Shown: positions 35,020 through 44,293 of the stretch, one piece after another
Numbering within the stretch: position 1 is the first letter of the stretch
Layout of the letters: every line of letters begins with the position of its first letter
Assembly: GCA_037045155.1 (NCBI GenBank)
Contig: JBAOIG010000005.1
Span: forward strand, 620,001 to 684,000
Length of the DNA stretch: 64,000 nucleotides
Direction: 5' to 3'
DNA from: Thermomicrobiales bacterium
GTDB taxonomy: Bacteria; Chloroflexota; Chloroflexia; Thermomicrobiales; CFX8
The notes under the pieces: generated by a model
What the model was told of the DNA's origin: nothing
The model's database searches: none
The model's input: only the letters and a program-made list of their open reading frames with translations
Translations under genes and position numbers: made by a program

Positions 35020-37173
35020 GTGACCGCCGGCGATCACTGGTATCAAGAACCGATGGCTGAGTTGGGGGTGAGGCGTCTCACCGTGGCCCGCAGTCTTCGA
35101 GGGCGCTTGGGCCGCAAAGCAAACACCGTGTCCAAATCTGAGGATTACAATCAACTCGTTCTGTTCGACAGTCACTTCCCGTCTGCAGCTCTACACACAG
35201 TCCCTGTTGGGGACTCGCAGACGAGACAGTTGGACCCGCAGATTCGCCCTTTCACGACCGCTACGGACGATGATCCTCTTGACAGTAGCTTCGAAGACGC
35301 CGATTCCGATCGTTCATTTCTTCATGGCCTCGACGACAACCTTATCGGTCTCTTCGAAGACGACGAAGAGGTCGATGAGGAGATCGTCGATGCGCTTGAT
35401 GGCGAATTGCTCGGCGAACCGGCCATCGATCGCGAGGATCTCGAGCAGATCATGGAGCTGGATATTCTTCCACGATTACAGCGCGCAATCGAGCACCGTG
35501 GTTATCTCACACTGGGAAATCTCAGCGTCGCGGTCGCGAGACTCCAAGCGAGTCAGCCACACCTTGAAGAGCTACGGACATTCATTCAGCGCGCTAACGT
35601 GCCACTAGTGCCGTCGCGATCCCACCAAGGCGTGCGAGATGTTCGAGTGGAGGATGTCCGCGTCGCGGAACACATCTTCGGTGACCTCATTCAGGGCGCG
35701 CCTGATTCCAGAATGGTTATCGAACGACTCGGCTATGCGGGTGTATCTCTGTCGGACGGGACGCGTGATTTCCTGATGCAAGTCTGGATGGGGCATCGAC
35801 TCGCACGCGTAGAAGAGCGTATTCACTGCACAACCGTCGCGCAGGAGGTGGCTCGAAAAGGTAGTGATATCACTCGCTGGAGCAGCGAAGCACTGGCGGC
35901 GCGTGAGTCCCTCGTTGTGGATAACCTCTGGCTTGTGGCGAGAATCGCGCGTAAGTACATCGGAAACGGCCTGGAGATCGAAGATCTCCTTCAGGAGGGA
36001 GCAGGTGGCCTCTTCGACGCGGTCGTGAGGTTCGATCCCTCGCTTGGCTATCGATTCGTGACTTATGCTTCGAGCTGGGTATTCCAGCGGATTACTCGCG
36101 CTTTGGCGAATCAATCTCGAACAATTCGTTTACCGATCCACATGATCGAATGGCTCACTAAGGTGAATCGAGCAACCGAAGACTTGGAATCGGCATTGGG
36201 TCGTGAGCCGATGATTGAGGAACTGGCCGCGCAGCTAGAGGTCGACACATCAAGAGTAGCCCAGGCTCTTCACGTGAGCCAACCGATCTTGTCGATTGAT
36301 ACCCTGACCAACGAACAGCGGACGAAGCATGACCGTGACCAATTTCGTCAGGAGCCGGACCCCGTCTTAGAAGCCGTTGTGTCTCGCTCGGCCGCTGACG
36401 AAGTCACGGCGCTGCTCAGCAATCTCAATACACGAGAACGCAGGATTCTGGAGTTGCGCTTCGGTCTTGAAGGCGGAAGACCGTGGTCGCTCGAGGAAGT
36501 AGGCCAAATCTACGGACTCACGCGGGAGCGCATTCGACAGATTCAAGCGAAAGCAATTGAGAAGCTCCAACGGATTAGCAAGACAGGGTCGCTTGGAGAA
36601 CAGTCTAATAAGAAGTCGCCATCGAAGTCACCGAATCTACTAGGGGTCCGCACTGATGGAAGAAACCTATCGCCTAGAGACGCGCGGTCTGGTGAACGCA
36701 ACTCACGACGCAGGGCGAAGCATTGCACCGATGCAGGGACTGAGGAGTCTCTCAAGACCGACATCAGGAGGGCAGACCAGCGTAATCCGAATCAGAGTGT
36801 TGCCCCGATGATCGCGGTGCCTCGTGCTACCGCCAATCTCGAGTCGAAGGTACTGAACGATGTTGAGGCGAATCTGGACACAGAACTTCATTATAGACCC
36901 ATCTTATCTGTTGCATTGCACTTCCTTCTCCGAAAGACGCTCCTAGCGTTACCCAAAGAAGACCAGGAGCTCGTAATAGCTCGATTCGGGCTTATGAGAC
37001 CAGGACCGATGCCGCTAACGGAAATAGTTGCGAGATTCGAAGTCACTACCGAGTATGTGATTGATCTACAGTCCAGGCTCTTCGACGAAATTGGACACAT
37101 ACGGATACGGAATGAGATGTTGACATACCTGGACACCGTTGACCGTCGTGCGTCAGCACTTGACGCGATGTGA
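35020..37173 (+). CDS. Unusual sigma-70-family protein with an apparent second, diverged region 4
   Basis: 717 residues. Residues about 1-285 are an N-terminal part with an acidic stretch (FEDDEEVDEEIVDALDGE at 112-129) and no family I know. Region 2 is at about 288-372 (IEDLLQEGAGGLFDAVVRFD; FVTYASSWVFQRITRAL), region 3 at 373-430, and region 4 at 455-518 (LNTRERRILELRFGLEGG; GLTRERIRQIQAKAIEKL). A basic linker follows (519-620), then residues 637-692 repeat region 4 in weak form (LLALPKEDQELVIARFGL; FEVTTEYVIDLQSRLFDEI). Codon choice is AT-richer than in the neighbours, which suggests transfer. The start may be GTG 35020 or a later ATG. Confidence 0.85.
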   Translation: MTAGDHWYQEPMAELGVRRLTVARSLRGRLGRKANTVSKSEDYNQLVLFDSHFPSAALHTVPVGDSQTRQLDPQIRPFTTATDDDPLDSSFEDADSDRSFLHGLDDNLIGLFEDDEEVDEEIVDALDGELLGEPAIDREDLEQIMELDILPRLQRAIEHRGYLTLGNLSVAVARLQASQPHLEELRTFIQRANVPLVPSRSHQGVRDVRVEDVRVAEHIFGDLIQGAPDSRMVIERLGYAGVSLSDGTRDFLMQVWMGHRLARVEERIHCTTVAQEVARKGSDITRWSSEALAARESLVVDNLWLVARIARKYIGNGLEIEDLLQEGAGGLFDAVVRFDPSLGYRFVTYASSWVFQRITRALANQSRTIRLPIHMIEWLTKVNRATEDLESALGREPMIEELAAQLEVDTSRVAQALHVSQPILSIDTLTNEQRTKHDRDQFRQEPDPVLEAVVSRSAADEVTALLSNLNTRERRILELRFGLEGGRPWSLEEVGQIYGLTRERIRQIQAKAIEKLQRISKTGSLGEQSNKKSPSKSPNLLGVRTDGRNLSPRDARSGERNSRRRAKHCTDAGTEESLKTDIRRADQRNPNQSVAPMIAVPRATANLESKVLNDVEANLDTELHYRPILSVALHFLLRKTLLALPKEDQELVIARFGLMRPGPMPLTEIVARFEVTTEYVIDLQSRLFDEIGHIRIRNEMLTYLDTVDRRASALDAM

Positions 37174-37271
37174 GTCATAGCACTACTGAGCAGAATCGGT
37201 GGTCGACCCTATGCTGCGGTGGACGGTCAGTGAACGCACATCGCCCCGATGAGAAAGAAGCCACCGTACCC

Positions 37272-37748
37272 GTGCGATTCGGTCTCGTCGTCATCAGCCT
37301 CGCCACGATTCTCATCACAGCCTGCCGGTCGTCGCCGCCGGCAGATATGACACCCTTGGCCACTTCGCCAGCGACGGTCATAACCAGTCCTTCGCAGCAG
37401 CCCAAGCCCGCGACTCTGCGCAACTTCCCAACGCAGATACCAATCGACGCGCACATGATGGCGCTACTGATCGGGCAGCTCCGCATCGTGGACGGCTGCC
37501 TGTGGGTGATCGGCGACCGTCAACAATATCCAATCGGCTGGCCCTATGCATATAGCTGGAACGACGATGACGGCACGGTGCAACTGCGCGATGAGAACGG
37601 AACAATCGTCGCGAAGGTCGGCGACACCATCGAGATGGCCGGCGGTGAGGTCGACGGCGATCCGCTCGATCCCTGCCTGACAACTGCAAAGGTCTGGTAC
37701 GCCGTCGGGCCTGTCGTCGTCCTGAGCGAGGGGACGCCAGTGCCGTAG
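37272..37748 (+). CDS. Small lipoprotein of unknown function
   Basis: 158 residues from GTG 37272, chosen so that the product starts with its signal: MRFGLVVISLATILITAC, ending in the lipobox LITAC. The open frame also extends back to GTG 37170, overlapping the sigma-factor stop. A Ser/Thr/Pro spacer follows the Cys, then a compact domain with two Cys (VDGCLWVIGDR; PLDPCLTTAKVWY), possibly a disulfide. I do not recognise the family. Position just after the sigma factor suggests linked expression. Confidence 0.72.
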   Translation: MRFGLVVISLATILITACRSSPPADMTPLATSPATVITSPSQQPKPATLRNFPTQIPIDAHMMALLIGQLRIVDGCLWVIGDRQQYPIGWPYAYSWNDDDGTVQLRDENGTIVAKVGDTIEMAGGEVDGDPLDPCLTTAKVWYAVGPVVVLSEGTPVP

Positions 37749-37864
37749 GATGACCGGATGACCGGGGCCAGTAGCGCAAACCGCCGCGACTTGCTACGAT
37801 GCGTCCGCGCGGTTGGGGCCGCGCCCGTCGTCGTTGCCCGATCCTGAGCGAGAAGGAGTGTCCC

Positions 37865-37969
37865 ATGCGGCGCCAGTTGAAGAACCAGCCGTCCATCTGC
37901 TTCTTCGACGAAGGTATCGCGCATGGCGAATCTCAACCTCGGGATCCTGGCGCATGTCGACGCCGGTAA
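37865..37969 (+). CDS. Putative leader peptide overlapping the ribosomal-protection gene
   Basis: 34 codons from ATG 37865 with AGAAGGAG 7 nt upstream, stopping at 37969, inside the next gene. The peptide starts MRRQLKNQPSICFFDEG. The next gene starts 58 nt after this ATG in another frame, so ribosomes on the leader would cross its start. Leader peptides control some tet(M) genes; here the role is inferred from position and ribosome site only. Confidence 0.4.
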   Translation: MRRQLKNQPSICFFDEGIAHGESQPRDPGACRRR

Positions 37970-39893
37970 GACAACCCTCACCGAGCGCATCCTCTACCAG
38001 GCCGGCGTCATCGCTGCGCCCGGCAGCGTCGACAAGGGCACGACGCAGACCGATTCGCGGGATCTTGAACGCGCCCGCGGCATCACGATCTGGTCGGCCG
38101 TGGCGTCGTTCCGGCTCGGCGAGCTCACCGTCAACCTGATCGACACCCCCGGCCACGGCGACTTCATCGCCGAGGTGGCGCGTGCGCTGGACGCGCTCGA
38201 CGCCGTCGTGCTCGTCGTCTCGGCCGTCGAGGGGGTCCAGCCACAGACGCGGCGACTGGCGCGGGCGATCCGCGCGGCCGGCCTGCCGCTGATCGTCTTC
38301 ATCAACAAGATCGACCGCCTCGGCGCGCGCGGCGAGCCGCTGCTGGATGACATCCGTGAGAAGCTCGGACTGCGGGTCGTGGCGCTGAACCGGCCGGACG
38401 GGCTGGGCGACCGCGCCGCGTCTGTCACTCCGGTCGACCGGACGGCCCCGGCATGGCGGGCGGCACTGACCGATCTGCTGGCGGAGGCCAGCGAACGAGT
38501 GATCGAGGAGTACGAGCGCACTGGCGGCGAGCCGTCCGCCGCGTTCCTCGACGCCGAGCTGCGCCGTCAGGTCGCCAACCGGGAGGTCTCGCCGGCCTTC
38601 TTCGGCTCGGCAATCACCGGCGCCGGGGTCGCGGCGCTGCTTGCCGGCGTTGAGGAATGGCTGCCGCCCGCCGTTGGCGACACCGACGCGCCGGCCAGCG
38701 GCACGGTGTTCAAGATCGCGCGACGGCCGGGCGGCGAGAAGGTTGTCTACGTCCGACTGTTCGACGGCCGGCTTGCCGTTCGCCAGCATGTATCGCTCCA
38801 TCGCCAGAGTAGCTGGGGCGAGCCCGAGGAGATCGACGAGCGGATCATGGCGATCGACCGGTTCTCCGGCGGCGCGGCGATCCAGACCGGCGAGATCGTT
38901 GCTGGCGAGATTGCCGCGCTGCACGGGCTGCGTGAGGCGCGGATCGGCGACCGGATCGGCGCGGGTGGCGGCGCGGCGCGCGAGCTGCCGCTGGCGTTCC
39001 CGCCGCCAGCGCTCGAGAGCATCGTCCGCCCGCTGGATCGCAGCCAGATCACCCGGCTGCGCGAGGCGCTGGAGCAGCTGGCCGAGCAGGACCCGCTCAT
39101 CTCGCTGCGGCAGCGTAACGAGTCCGGCGAGATCTCCGTCCGCCTCTATGGCGACGTGCAGAAGGAGGTACTGACCGACACGCTCTCGCGCGATTACGGC
39201 CTCGGCGTCTGGTTCGGGCCGAGCCGGACAATCTGCGTCGAGCGGCTGGTCGATTCCGGCGAAGCGCTGGAGGTGATCTTCGAGGGCCGCAACCCCTACT
39301 ATGCGACGCTCGGCTTCCGCGTCGAGCCGGCCGCGCCGGGCAGCGGCATCCGCTACGAGCGCCAGCTTGGCTCGCTGCCGCTGGCGTTCTACCGCGCAAC
39401 CGAGGAGACAGTCTACGATGCGCTCCAGCAGGGGTTGGCTGGCTGGGAGGTGATCGACTGCGTCGTGACGCTCTTCCAGCCGGGGTTCAACTCGATCCTC
39501 AGCACGGCCGGCGACTTCCGCAAGCTCGTCCCGCTGGTGCTGCTGGAGGCGATCCGGCAGGCCGGGACTGTCGTCTGCGAACCCATCGACGCGCTGGAGC
39601 TGGAGATCCCCGAGGACACCTACGGCACGATCTGCGGCGCGCTGATCCAGGCGCGCGCAACGATCGAGGACACCCGGGTGGACGGCGCAACCTGCCATCT
39701 CACCGTCACGATCCCGACGGTCGAGCTGCGTGGCATCGAGCAGCAGCTTCCCGGCCTGACACGCGGCGAGGGCGGCTGGTCGTCGCACTTCGCCGGCTAC
39801 CGACCGGTCCCCGCCCCCGCCCCGACGCGCCCGCGCGTCGGCCCGAACCCGCTCAACCGCGCCCACTACCTGGCGGAGGTGGCGCGGGGATGA
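37923..39893 (+). CDS. EF-G-like GTPase, Tet(M)/Otr(A)-type ribosomal protection family
   Basis: 656 residues, the size of Tet(M). G1 is AHVDAGKTT, the switch/G3 is IDTPGHGDF, and G4 is INKIDR. RGITIWSAVASFRLGE takes the place of RGITI-switch sequence, and a C-terminal EF-G IV/V-like part follows, including AFYRATEETVYDALQQGLAGWEV. Tet(M)-type proteins release tetracycline from the ribosome, but chromosomal relatives in Chloroflexota and Actinomycetota may have other roles. No resistance or mobile gene adjoins it. Its start overlaps a possible leader ORF. Confidence 0.9.
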   Translation: MANLNLGILAHVDAGKTTLTERILYQAGVIAAPGSVDKGTTQTDSRDLERARGITIWSAVASFRLGELTVNLIDTPGHGDFIAEVARALDALDAVVLVVSAVEGVQPQTRRLARAIRAAGLPLIVFINKIDRLGARGEPLLDDIREKLGLRVVALNRPDGLGDRAASVTPVDRTAPAWRAALTDLLAEASERVIEEYERTGGEPSAAFLDAELRRQVANREVSPAFFGSAITGAGVAALLAGVEEWLPPAVGDTDAPASGTVFKIARRPGGEKVVYVRLFDGRLAVRQHVSLHRQSSWGEPEEIDERIMAIDRFSGGAAIQTGEIVAGEIAALHGLREARIGDRIGAGGGAARELPLAFPPPALESIVRPLDRSQITRLREALEQLAEQDPLISLRQRNESGEISVRLYGDVQKEVLTDTLSRDYGLGVWFGPSRTICVERLVDSGEALEVIFEGRNPYYATLGFRVEPAAPGSGIRYERQLGSLPLAFYRATEETVYDALQQGLAGWEVIDCVVTLFQPGFNSILSTAGDFRKLVPLVLLEAIRQAGTVVCEPIDALELEIPEDTYGTICGALIQARATIEDTRVDGATCHLTVTIPTVELRGIEQQLPGLTRGEGGWSSHFAGYRPVPAPAPTRPRVGPNPLNRAHYLAEVARG

Positions 39894-40071
39894 GTCGCAG
39901 AGCGAGACCAGTCGAATCAGCAAGCTAATGTCGCGGTGACGCTTGTGGTGACATCGACGCCGAGGCACTCAGACATTCGGCACTTCCAGCGGGTCGACGG
40001 CTTGCAGCTGTTCGTGCCGTCGTAGCGACGACGGCCACGCATCCCGGATCCCCGGAGACGCGAGCCGAGAG

Positions 40072-41847
40072 TCACGCCTTCCGGCAGTCCTCGAACACGC
40101 GCCGGACGATGGCGAGGGTGGCGGCGTAGGTGGAATCCATGCCGTAGTACGACAGGCCTCGCGCGCCGAGGGTGTGGGCGTGGGAGTACGGGGTGTCCGA
40201 GGCGTAGTGGATGATGCCCAGGTCGACCGGGAGCTGGCTCATGTTGACGCTCTCGTTGGTCGGGTGACGAGTGAGGGCGACGTCCTCGTAGAGCGCCGAG
40301 AGGTACGGGCCGGCCTCCATCTCGACGACCGTGAAGCTCTCTCGGTAATAGAAGTCGAGGTAGCCGCGGTTTTGCAGATAGGTGCCCTTGACCGTGACGG
40401 CGCGCTGGCGGTCGAGGGTCGAGCCGTAGACGAGGAATGGGTCGAGATCGGCGCTGGAGAAGCAGTTGGCGAACCAGTAGGTGTTGCCGGAGTGCTCGTC
40501 GTAGACGTCGTTGGCGATCATGACGTCGCCGATGCGGGCGTTGAGCGTTGCAGCTTTGCCGAGGATGTAGATCCCGCGGAGCCGATCCACCCCCGTCGCG
40601 ATCTGACCGAAGATGTGATACGCCGCCAGGCCGAGCGGGTAGTTGATGTTGACGATCACGGCATCTGTGCCGCCGGGACAGTAGCCACGAATACGCGGGT
40701 CGAGATCATTCGGGTCGATCTTGCCGAGGTCCATGATCTGGATGCCGACATCGACGGCACTGGTCGGATCGATCGTGACGACGCCGCGCTCGGCCTCTTC
40801 GGCGTCGCGCTCGGCGCGCGCTTCGGGGTTGGCGGTGTAGTAGAGCCGGGCTGTGTAGTAGAGGAAGTTATCCCACGACGCGCGAACTTCGCCGGCCTGC
40901 AGCTTGCGCAACTCCGGCAGCAGGTCGGGGTGTGCCGACTCCTCGACGAAACGCACCAGCTCGTCGCGACGACGACGGGCGGTGCCGGTGAGGATGTTCG
41001 CCAGCGAGTGGGTGTTGGACGAGATGAAGTAGACCGGCCGGCCGCCGAGGTCTAGCTCGGACAAGCTGCGCCCGGCCGGCGCCCACCAGCGCTGAGCGGA
41101 CCGTGTGTAGCCGAGATAGGTTCCACCGAGCATCTGCAGGCGCAGATCGCGCTTGCGCGCGGCCAGCCGGCGTAGATTGGGCCACAGTTCGCGACCCCAG
41201 GTCGAGCAAAGCCGCGCCCAGTCGGCCGGCTCGATCCCCAGCCCCTCGCCGATCTGCTCCAGCCGCTGGCCGCCATCGGCATCGCCAGGCTGGCCCGGCC
41301 GGCGCGAGCCTGCCTCGATCAGCGCCGCCAGCTCGGGGGTCTCGCTGATGCGCTGGTGCATCTTGTTCCACTCGATCTGCCAGCCGACGATCGTCGGGAT
41401 CAGGTCATCGAGGTCGGAGGCCGAGCCGACCATCACAGCCATCGTGCTGCGCCCATCCCACTGCCACTTTCGCCGTCGGCCTGGCGCCGACACCGATGTC
41501 CAGTCGTCCAGATCGGTATAGCCGTGGACGGCGAAGACCGTATGTGCCTGACCGAGGAGGATATTCCGGACGGTGACGATCTCCGGCGGCAGCCGAAGCG
41601 TGCTGTACATGAACGCGCCCATATCCGGCCGGTCGGATGCAGCCTGTGCGTGCAGGCTGGACTGGATGTTGAGGTGTGCCGGAATGAGGGCGTCTACATC
41701 GACCGGGCCGGAGGAACGCAGTAAGGTCGAATAGGTTCGGACATAGAGGTCGACTTCCCGCTTGCCGGCCGGTTGACCCGCGTTCGCATACGTAAATGGA
41801 TCCACCGGCGCCGTCCCGAGCGAGCCCGACGCGTCAGTTGTCTGCAT
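40072..41847 (-). CDS. Protein of unknown function with a nucleoside-phosphorylase-like C-terminal region
   Basis: 591 residues from ATG 41847, preceded by GGAGAG. There is no signal peptide. The C-terminal half contains GIYILGKAATLNARIGDVMI, NDVYDEHSGNTYWF and SFTVVEMEAGPYLSALYED, whose order and the V-x-E-M-E-x-G element recall the purine-nucleoside phosphorylase/MTAN fold. The N-terminal half (VDLYVRTYSTLLRSSGPVDV) is not familiar to me; it may be one of the large DUF families found in Chloroflexota. It is divergent from the M81 peptidase gene, 153 bp away. Confidence 0.75.
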   Translation of the reverse strand: MQTTDASGSLGTAPVDPFTYANAGQPAGKREVDLYVRTYSTLLRSSGPVDVDALIPAHLNIQSSLHAQAASDRPDMGAFMYSTLRLPPEIVTVRNILLGQAHTVFAVHGYTDLDDWTSVSAPGRRRKWQWDGRSTMAVMVGSASDLDDLIPTIVGWQIEWNKMHQRISETPELAALIEAGSRRPGQPGDADGGQRLEQIGEGLGIEPADWARLCSTWGRELWPNLRRLAARKRDLRLQMLGGTYLGYTRSAQRWWAPAGRSLSELDLGGRPVYFISSNTHSLANILTGTARRRRDELVRFVEESAHPDLLPELRKLQAGEVRASWDNFLYYTARLYYTANPEARAERDAEEAERGVVTIDPTSAVDVGIQIMDLGKIDPNDLDPRIRGYCPGGTDAVIVNINYPLGLAAYHIFGQIATGVDRLRGIYILGKAATLNARIGDVMIANDVYDEHSGNTYWFANCFSSADLDPFLVYGSTLDRQRAVTVKGTYLQNRGYLDFYYRESFTVVEMEAGPYLSALYEDVALTRHPTNESVNMSQLPVDLGIIHYASDTPYSHAHTLGARGLSYYGMDSTYAATLAIVRRVFEDCRKA

Positions 41848-42000
41848 ACTGTTGTCTCTCCATCGCCAGCAACGATCCGGTGCGCCGATGATAGCGGCGA
41901 GCAGGACGTCCGGCAACGTACCCGACGCCTGCTTGCCGCCTGCCGAGTGTTGCCTGATACTGCGCCGATCTGAACGGCGGAGCGAACGGAGCGTCCGGCT

Positions 42001-43497
42001 ATGCCTCGCGTCGCGATCGGCGGGATCTCGCACGAGACCAACACATTCTCGTCGATACAGACGACCCTGACCGACTTCCAGCGCCGCGCGCTCGCGCGTG
42101 GCCGGACGATCATCGAGACCAGCCGGGGGGCCGGCACAGCCCTCGGGGGGATGGTCGACACGTCGCTGGCACTACGCTGGGACCTCGTTCCGACGCTGTT
42201 CGCCTCGGCAACACCCAGCGGCCGCATTCGGCGCGGCGCGTTCGAATCATTGGCCAACGAGCTGGTCGGCGGGATCGCGGCCGCGGCCGGTGAGCCGGCC
42301 GGGCTGGCCGGCGTCTTGCTGGCACTGCATGGCGCGATGGTCGCCGAGGCGCTGGACGACGCCGACGGCGAGATCTTGCGCCGCGTGCGCCGGGCGGTCG
42401 GACCGGACGTGCCGATCGCCGTCGTTCTCGACTCGCACGCGAACCTGACTCCGCAGATGGTCGAGCATGCCGACATCCTGCTGGCCTACGAGACCTACCC
42501 GCACATCGACACCTATGCGCGTGGCAGCCAGGCGGTGCGGTTGCTGGAGCAGCGGCTGCTCGGCGAGATCCTGCCCACCCACGCATTGCGCCAGATTCCG
42601 CTACTGACCCCGCTGACGACGCAGTGGACTGCCGGGCCGACTCCGATGCGCGACCTCGCGCTGCTGGCCGAGCAGGCGCGTCATGAACGATCGGTGCTCT
42701 CGATCGCCCTCGCCTCGGGCTTCCCCTACAACGATATCCACGACGCGGGGATGGCGGTGCTGGTGACGACCGACGGCGATCCGGCGGCGGCGAACGCGAT
42801 CGCCGACCGGCTGGCAGCCGCCTGCTGGGAGAGACGATCGCTGTTCGAGTCGGACCTGACCCCGGTCGATGCAGCGGTCTCGCTGGCGATGGCGGCGGAG
42901 CGCGGGCCGGTCGTGCTGGCAGATGTCGCCGACAACCCCGGCGGGGGCGCGTCGGGGGATGGCACGACGATCCTGGCCGCGCTGCTGGCGGCGCGTGCCG
43001 AAAGCGCGGTTGTCGCGATGATCGCCGATCCCGAGACGGTGCGTCAGGCAGAGCTGATCGGCGCAGGCAATCGCGGCAGGCTACGACTGGGCGGCAAGAC
43101 CGACCACCTCCACGGCCCGACGCTGGAGCTCGACGCGCGGGTGCGCTGGACTGGCGACCTCACCTTTGTGAATCGCGGTCCGATGGGAACCGGGACGACG
43201 ACGCGGCTGGGGTCGTCGGCGGTCATCGAGGTGGGCGACCCGCCGGTCGAGGTGATCGTTGCGACGAACCGCGTCCAGGCGCTCGACCCGGAGCTGCTGC
43301 GTGCGGCAGGGATCGAGCCGGAGTCGCGCCGGATCATCGTTCTGAAGTCGAGCGTCCACTTCCGGGCCGCGTTCGGGCCACTGGCAGCCGGCATCATCGA
43401 GGTCGCTGGGCCAGGACTCTCCTCGCCGGATCTGCTCAGCTTTCCCTACCGCCGCGTCCGCCGGCCGATCTGGCCGCTGGATCGCGACATGCGGTAG
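42001..43497 (+). CDS. M81 family metallopeptidase (MlrC-like)
   Basis: 498 residues from ATG 42001. The start RVAIGGISHETNTFSSI, then LALHGAMVAEALDDADGEILRRVR, VVLDSHANLTPQMVEHADILLAYETYPHIDTYARG (zinc-site Asp/His region) and a C-terminal VFP-like end (LKSSVHFRAAFGPLAAGIIEV) are the MlrC pattern. MlrC degrades linear microcystin; most relatives act on unknown peptides. It is followed by two small membrane-protein genes. Confidence 0.9.
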   Translation: MPRVAIGGISHETNTFSSIQTTLTDFQRRALARGRTIIETSRGAGTALGGMVDTSLALRWDLVPTLFASATPSGRIRRGAFESLANELVGGIAAAAGEPAGLAGVLLALHGAMVAEALDDADGEILRRVRRAVGPDVPIAVVLDSHANLTPQMVEHADILLAYETYPHIDTYARGSQAVRLLEQRLLGEILPTHALRQIPLLTPLTTQWTAGPTPMRDLALLAEQARHERSVLSIALASGFPYNDIHDAGMAVLVTTDGDPAAANAIADRLAAACWERRSLFESDLTPVDAAVSLAMAAERGPVVLADVADNPGGGASGDGTTILAALLAARAESAVVAMIADPETVRQAELIGAGNRGRLRLGGKTDHLHGPTLELDARVRWTGDLTFVNRGPMGTGTTTRLGSSAVIEVGDPPVEVIVATNRVQALDPELLRAAGIEPESRRIIVLKSSVHFRAAFGPLAAGIIEVAGPGLSSPDLLSFPYRRVRRPIWPLDRDMR

Positions 43498-43518
43498 GGT
43501 CAGGGTAAAGGAGGCAGG

Positions 43519-43713
43519 ATGAGCGATAACCGGGACCCGGACGACAAGCAGAAGCCACGCCAGCAGCAGGGGATGATCGTCGGCCTCCCGCTTGGCGTCG
43601 CGATCGGCGCCGATCGCGGCGCCGCAATGGGCAACGTCTCCCTGGGTATCTCGATCGGCGTTGCCATCGGCGTCGCGCTCGGCGTCGCGCACGATCAGCG
43701 CAAGAACGATTGA
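43519..43713 (+). CDS. Small glycine-zipper-like protein
   Basis: 64 residues from ATG 43519, with AAAGGAGGCAGG upstream. The N-terminus is polar (MSDNRDPDDKQKPRQQQG) and the rest is a run of Gly-, Ala- and Val-rich sequence with repeating GVAIG units (GLPLGVAIGADRG; ISIGVAIGVALGVA), like a glycine zipper in a membrane. Function unknown. It overlaps the next small gene by one base. Confidence 0.75.
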   Translation: MSDNRDPDDKQKPRQQQGMIVGLPLGVAIGADRGAAMGNVSLGISIGVAIGVALGVAHDQRKND

Positions 43714-43907
43714 TGAGCGAGATGCCGCCACGCCGCCGAAAGAACCCGCTCGTTCAGGCCGCCGCGGTCCTGCTGGGCTTCCTGCTCGGCATCGCGCTGC
43801 TCGGCCGGCTCGATAGCAGCGGCCTGCCGATCCTGGTCGGCGCGGCGATCGGGGTTGCGCTGGTCTTGGCGTTCGACGCGCTGCGGCGCAGAGACCGACC
43901 ATCCTGA
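43713..43907 (+). CDS. Small two-helix membrane protein
   Basis: 64 residues from ATG 43713, overlapping the previous stop (TGATG), so it is translationally coupled. After a basic start (PRRRKNPL) come two hydrophobic helices (VQAAAVLLGFLLGIALLG; PILVGAAIGVALVLAFDAL) and a basic end. Function unknown. Confidence 0.72.
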   Translation: MSEMPPRRRKNPLVQAAAVLLGFLLGIALLGRLDSSGLPILVGAAIGVALVLAFDALRRRDRPS

Positions 43908-43965
43908 AGCGGCGAGCACCGTTGACTACCGACCGCCAACGTACCTCGTTCGACCTTCGTGCCCC

Positions 43966-44187
43966 TCACGTATTCCAGCGCAGTAGAACGACGGCGACAA
44001 GCTGGAGAACACAGAAGGCGAACAGGAAGATACCGATGCTGAAGACCGTGATCACGCCAAACACGAACGACAGCGCCGCGGCGATGAGCATCGCCTTCCA
44101 CGACGAGCGAGACAGGCCGTACCAGGTTAGGAACAGCGAACACCCGGGAATCAGCCATATGAGATCGAGCCATAGCCCCTGGGACAT
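43966..44187 (-). CDS. Small membrane protein
   Basis: 73 residues with two to three hydrophobic helices (LIWLIPGCSLFLTWYGL; AMLIAAALSFVFGVITVFSI; FLFAFCVLQLVAVVLL). GC is a little lower than in the flanks. No family is recognised. The hydrophobic pattern and complete frame support a gene, but the start region lacks a strong ribosome site. Confidence 0.55.
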   Translation of the reverse strand: MSQGLWLDLIWLIPGCSLFLTWYGLSRSSWKAMLIAAALSFVFGVITVFSIGIFLFAFCVLQLVAVVLLRWNT

Positions 44188-44293
44188 TCGCCGGTCCGTT
44201 TCGCTACGCTGCTAGTGTCGGGTAGAATCAGGTATAGCGTCCTCCTCCACAGTGCCAGTAGCCACCGGGGACGAGCGAGCCGGTATGCGAGCA

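Noticed and set aside
37923..39893. Calling the GTPase gene a tetracycline resistance gene
   Set aside because: It has the family layout but no mobile context, and chromosomal relatives are not shown to give resistance; a neutral name is safer.
37794..39968. A 724-codon open frame on the minus strand opposite the Tet(M)-like gene
   Set aside because: It has the Arg/Asp/Gly/Leu-rich make-up of an antisense reading in high-GC DNA and no domain, while the plus-strand frame has all GTPase motifs.
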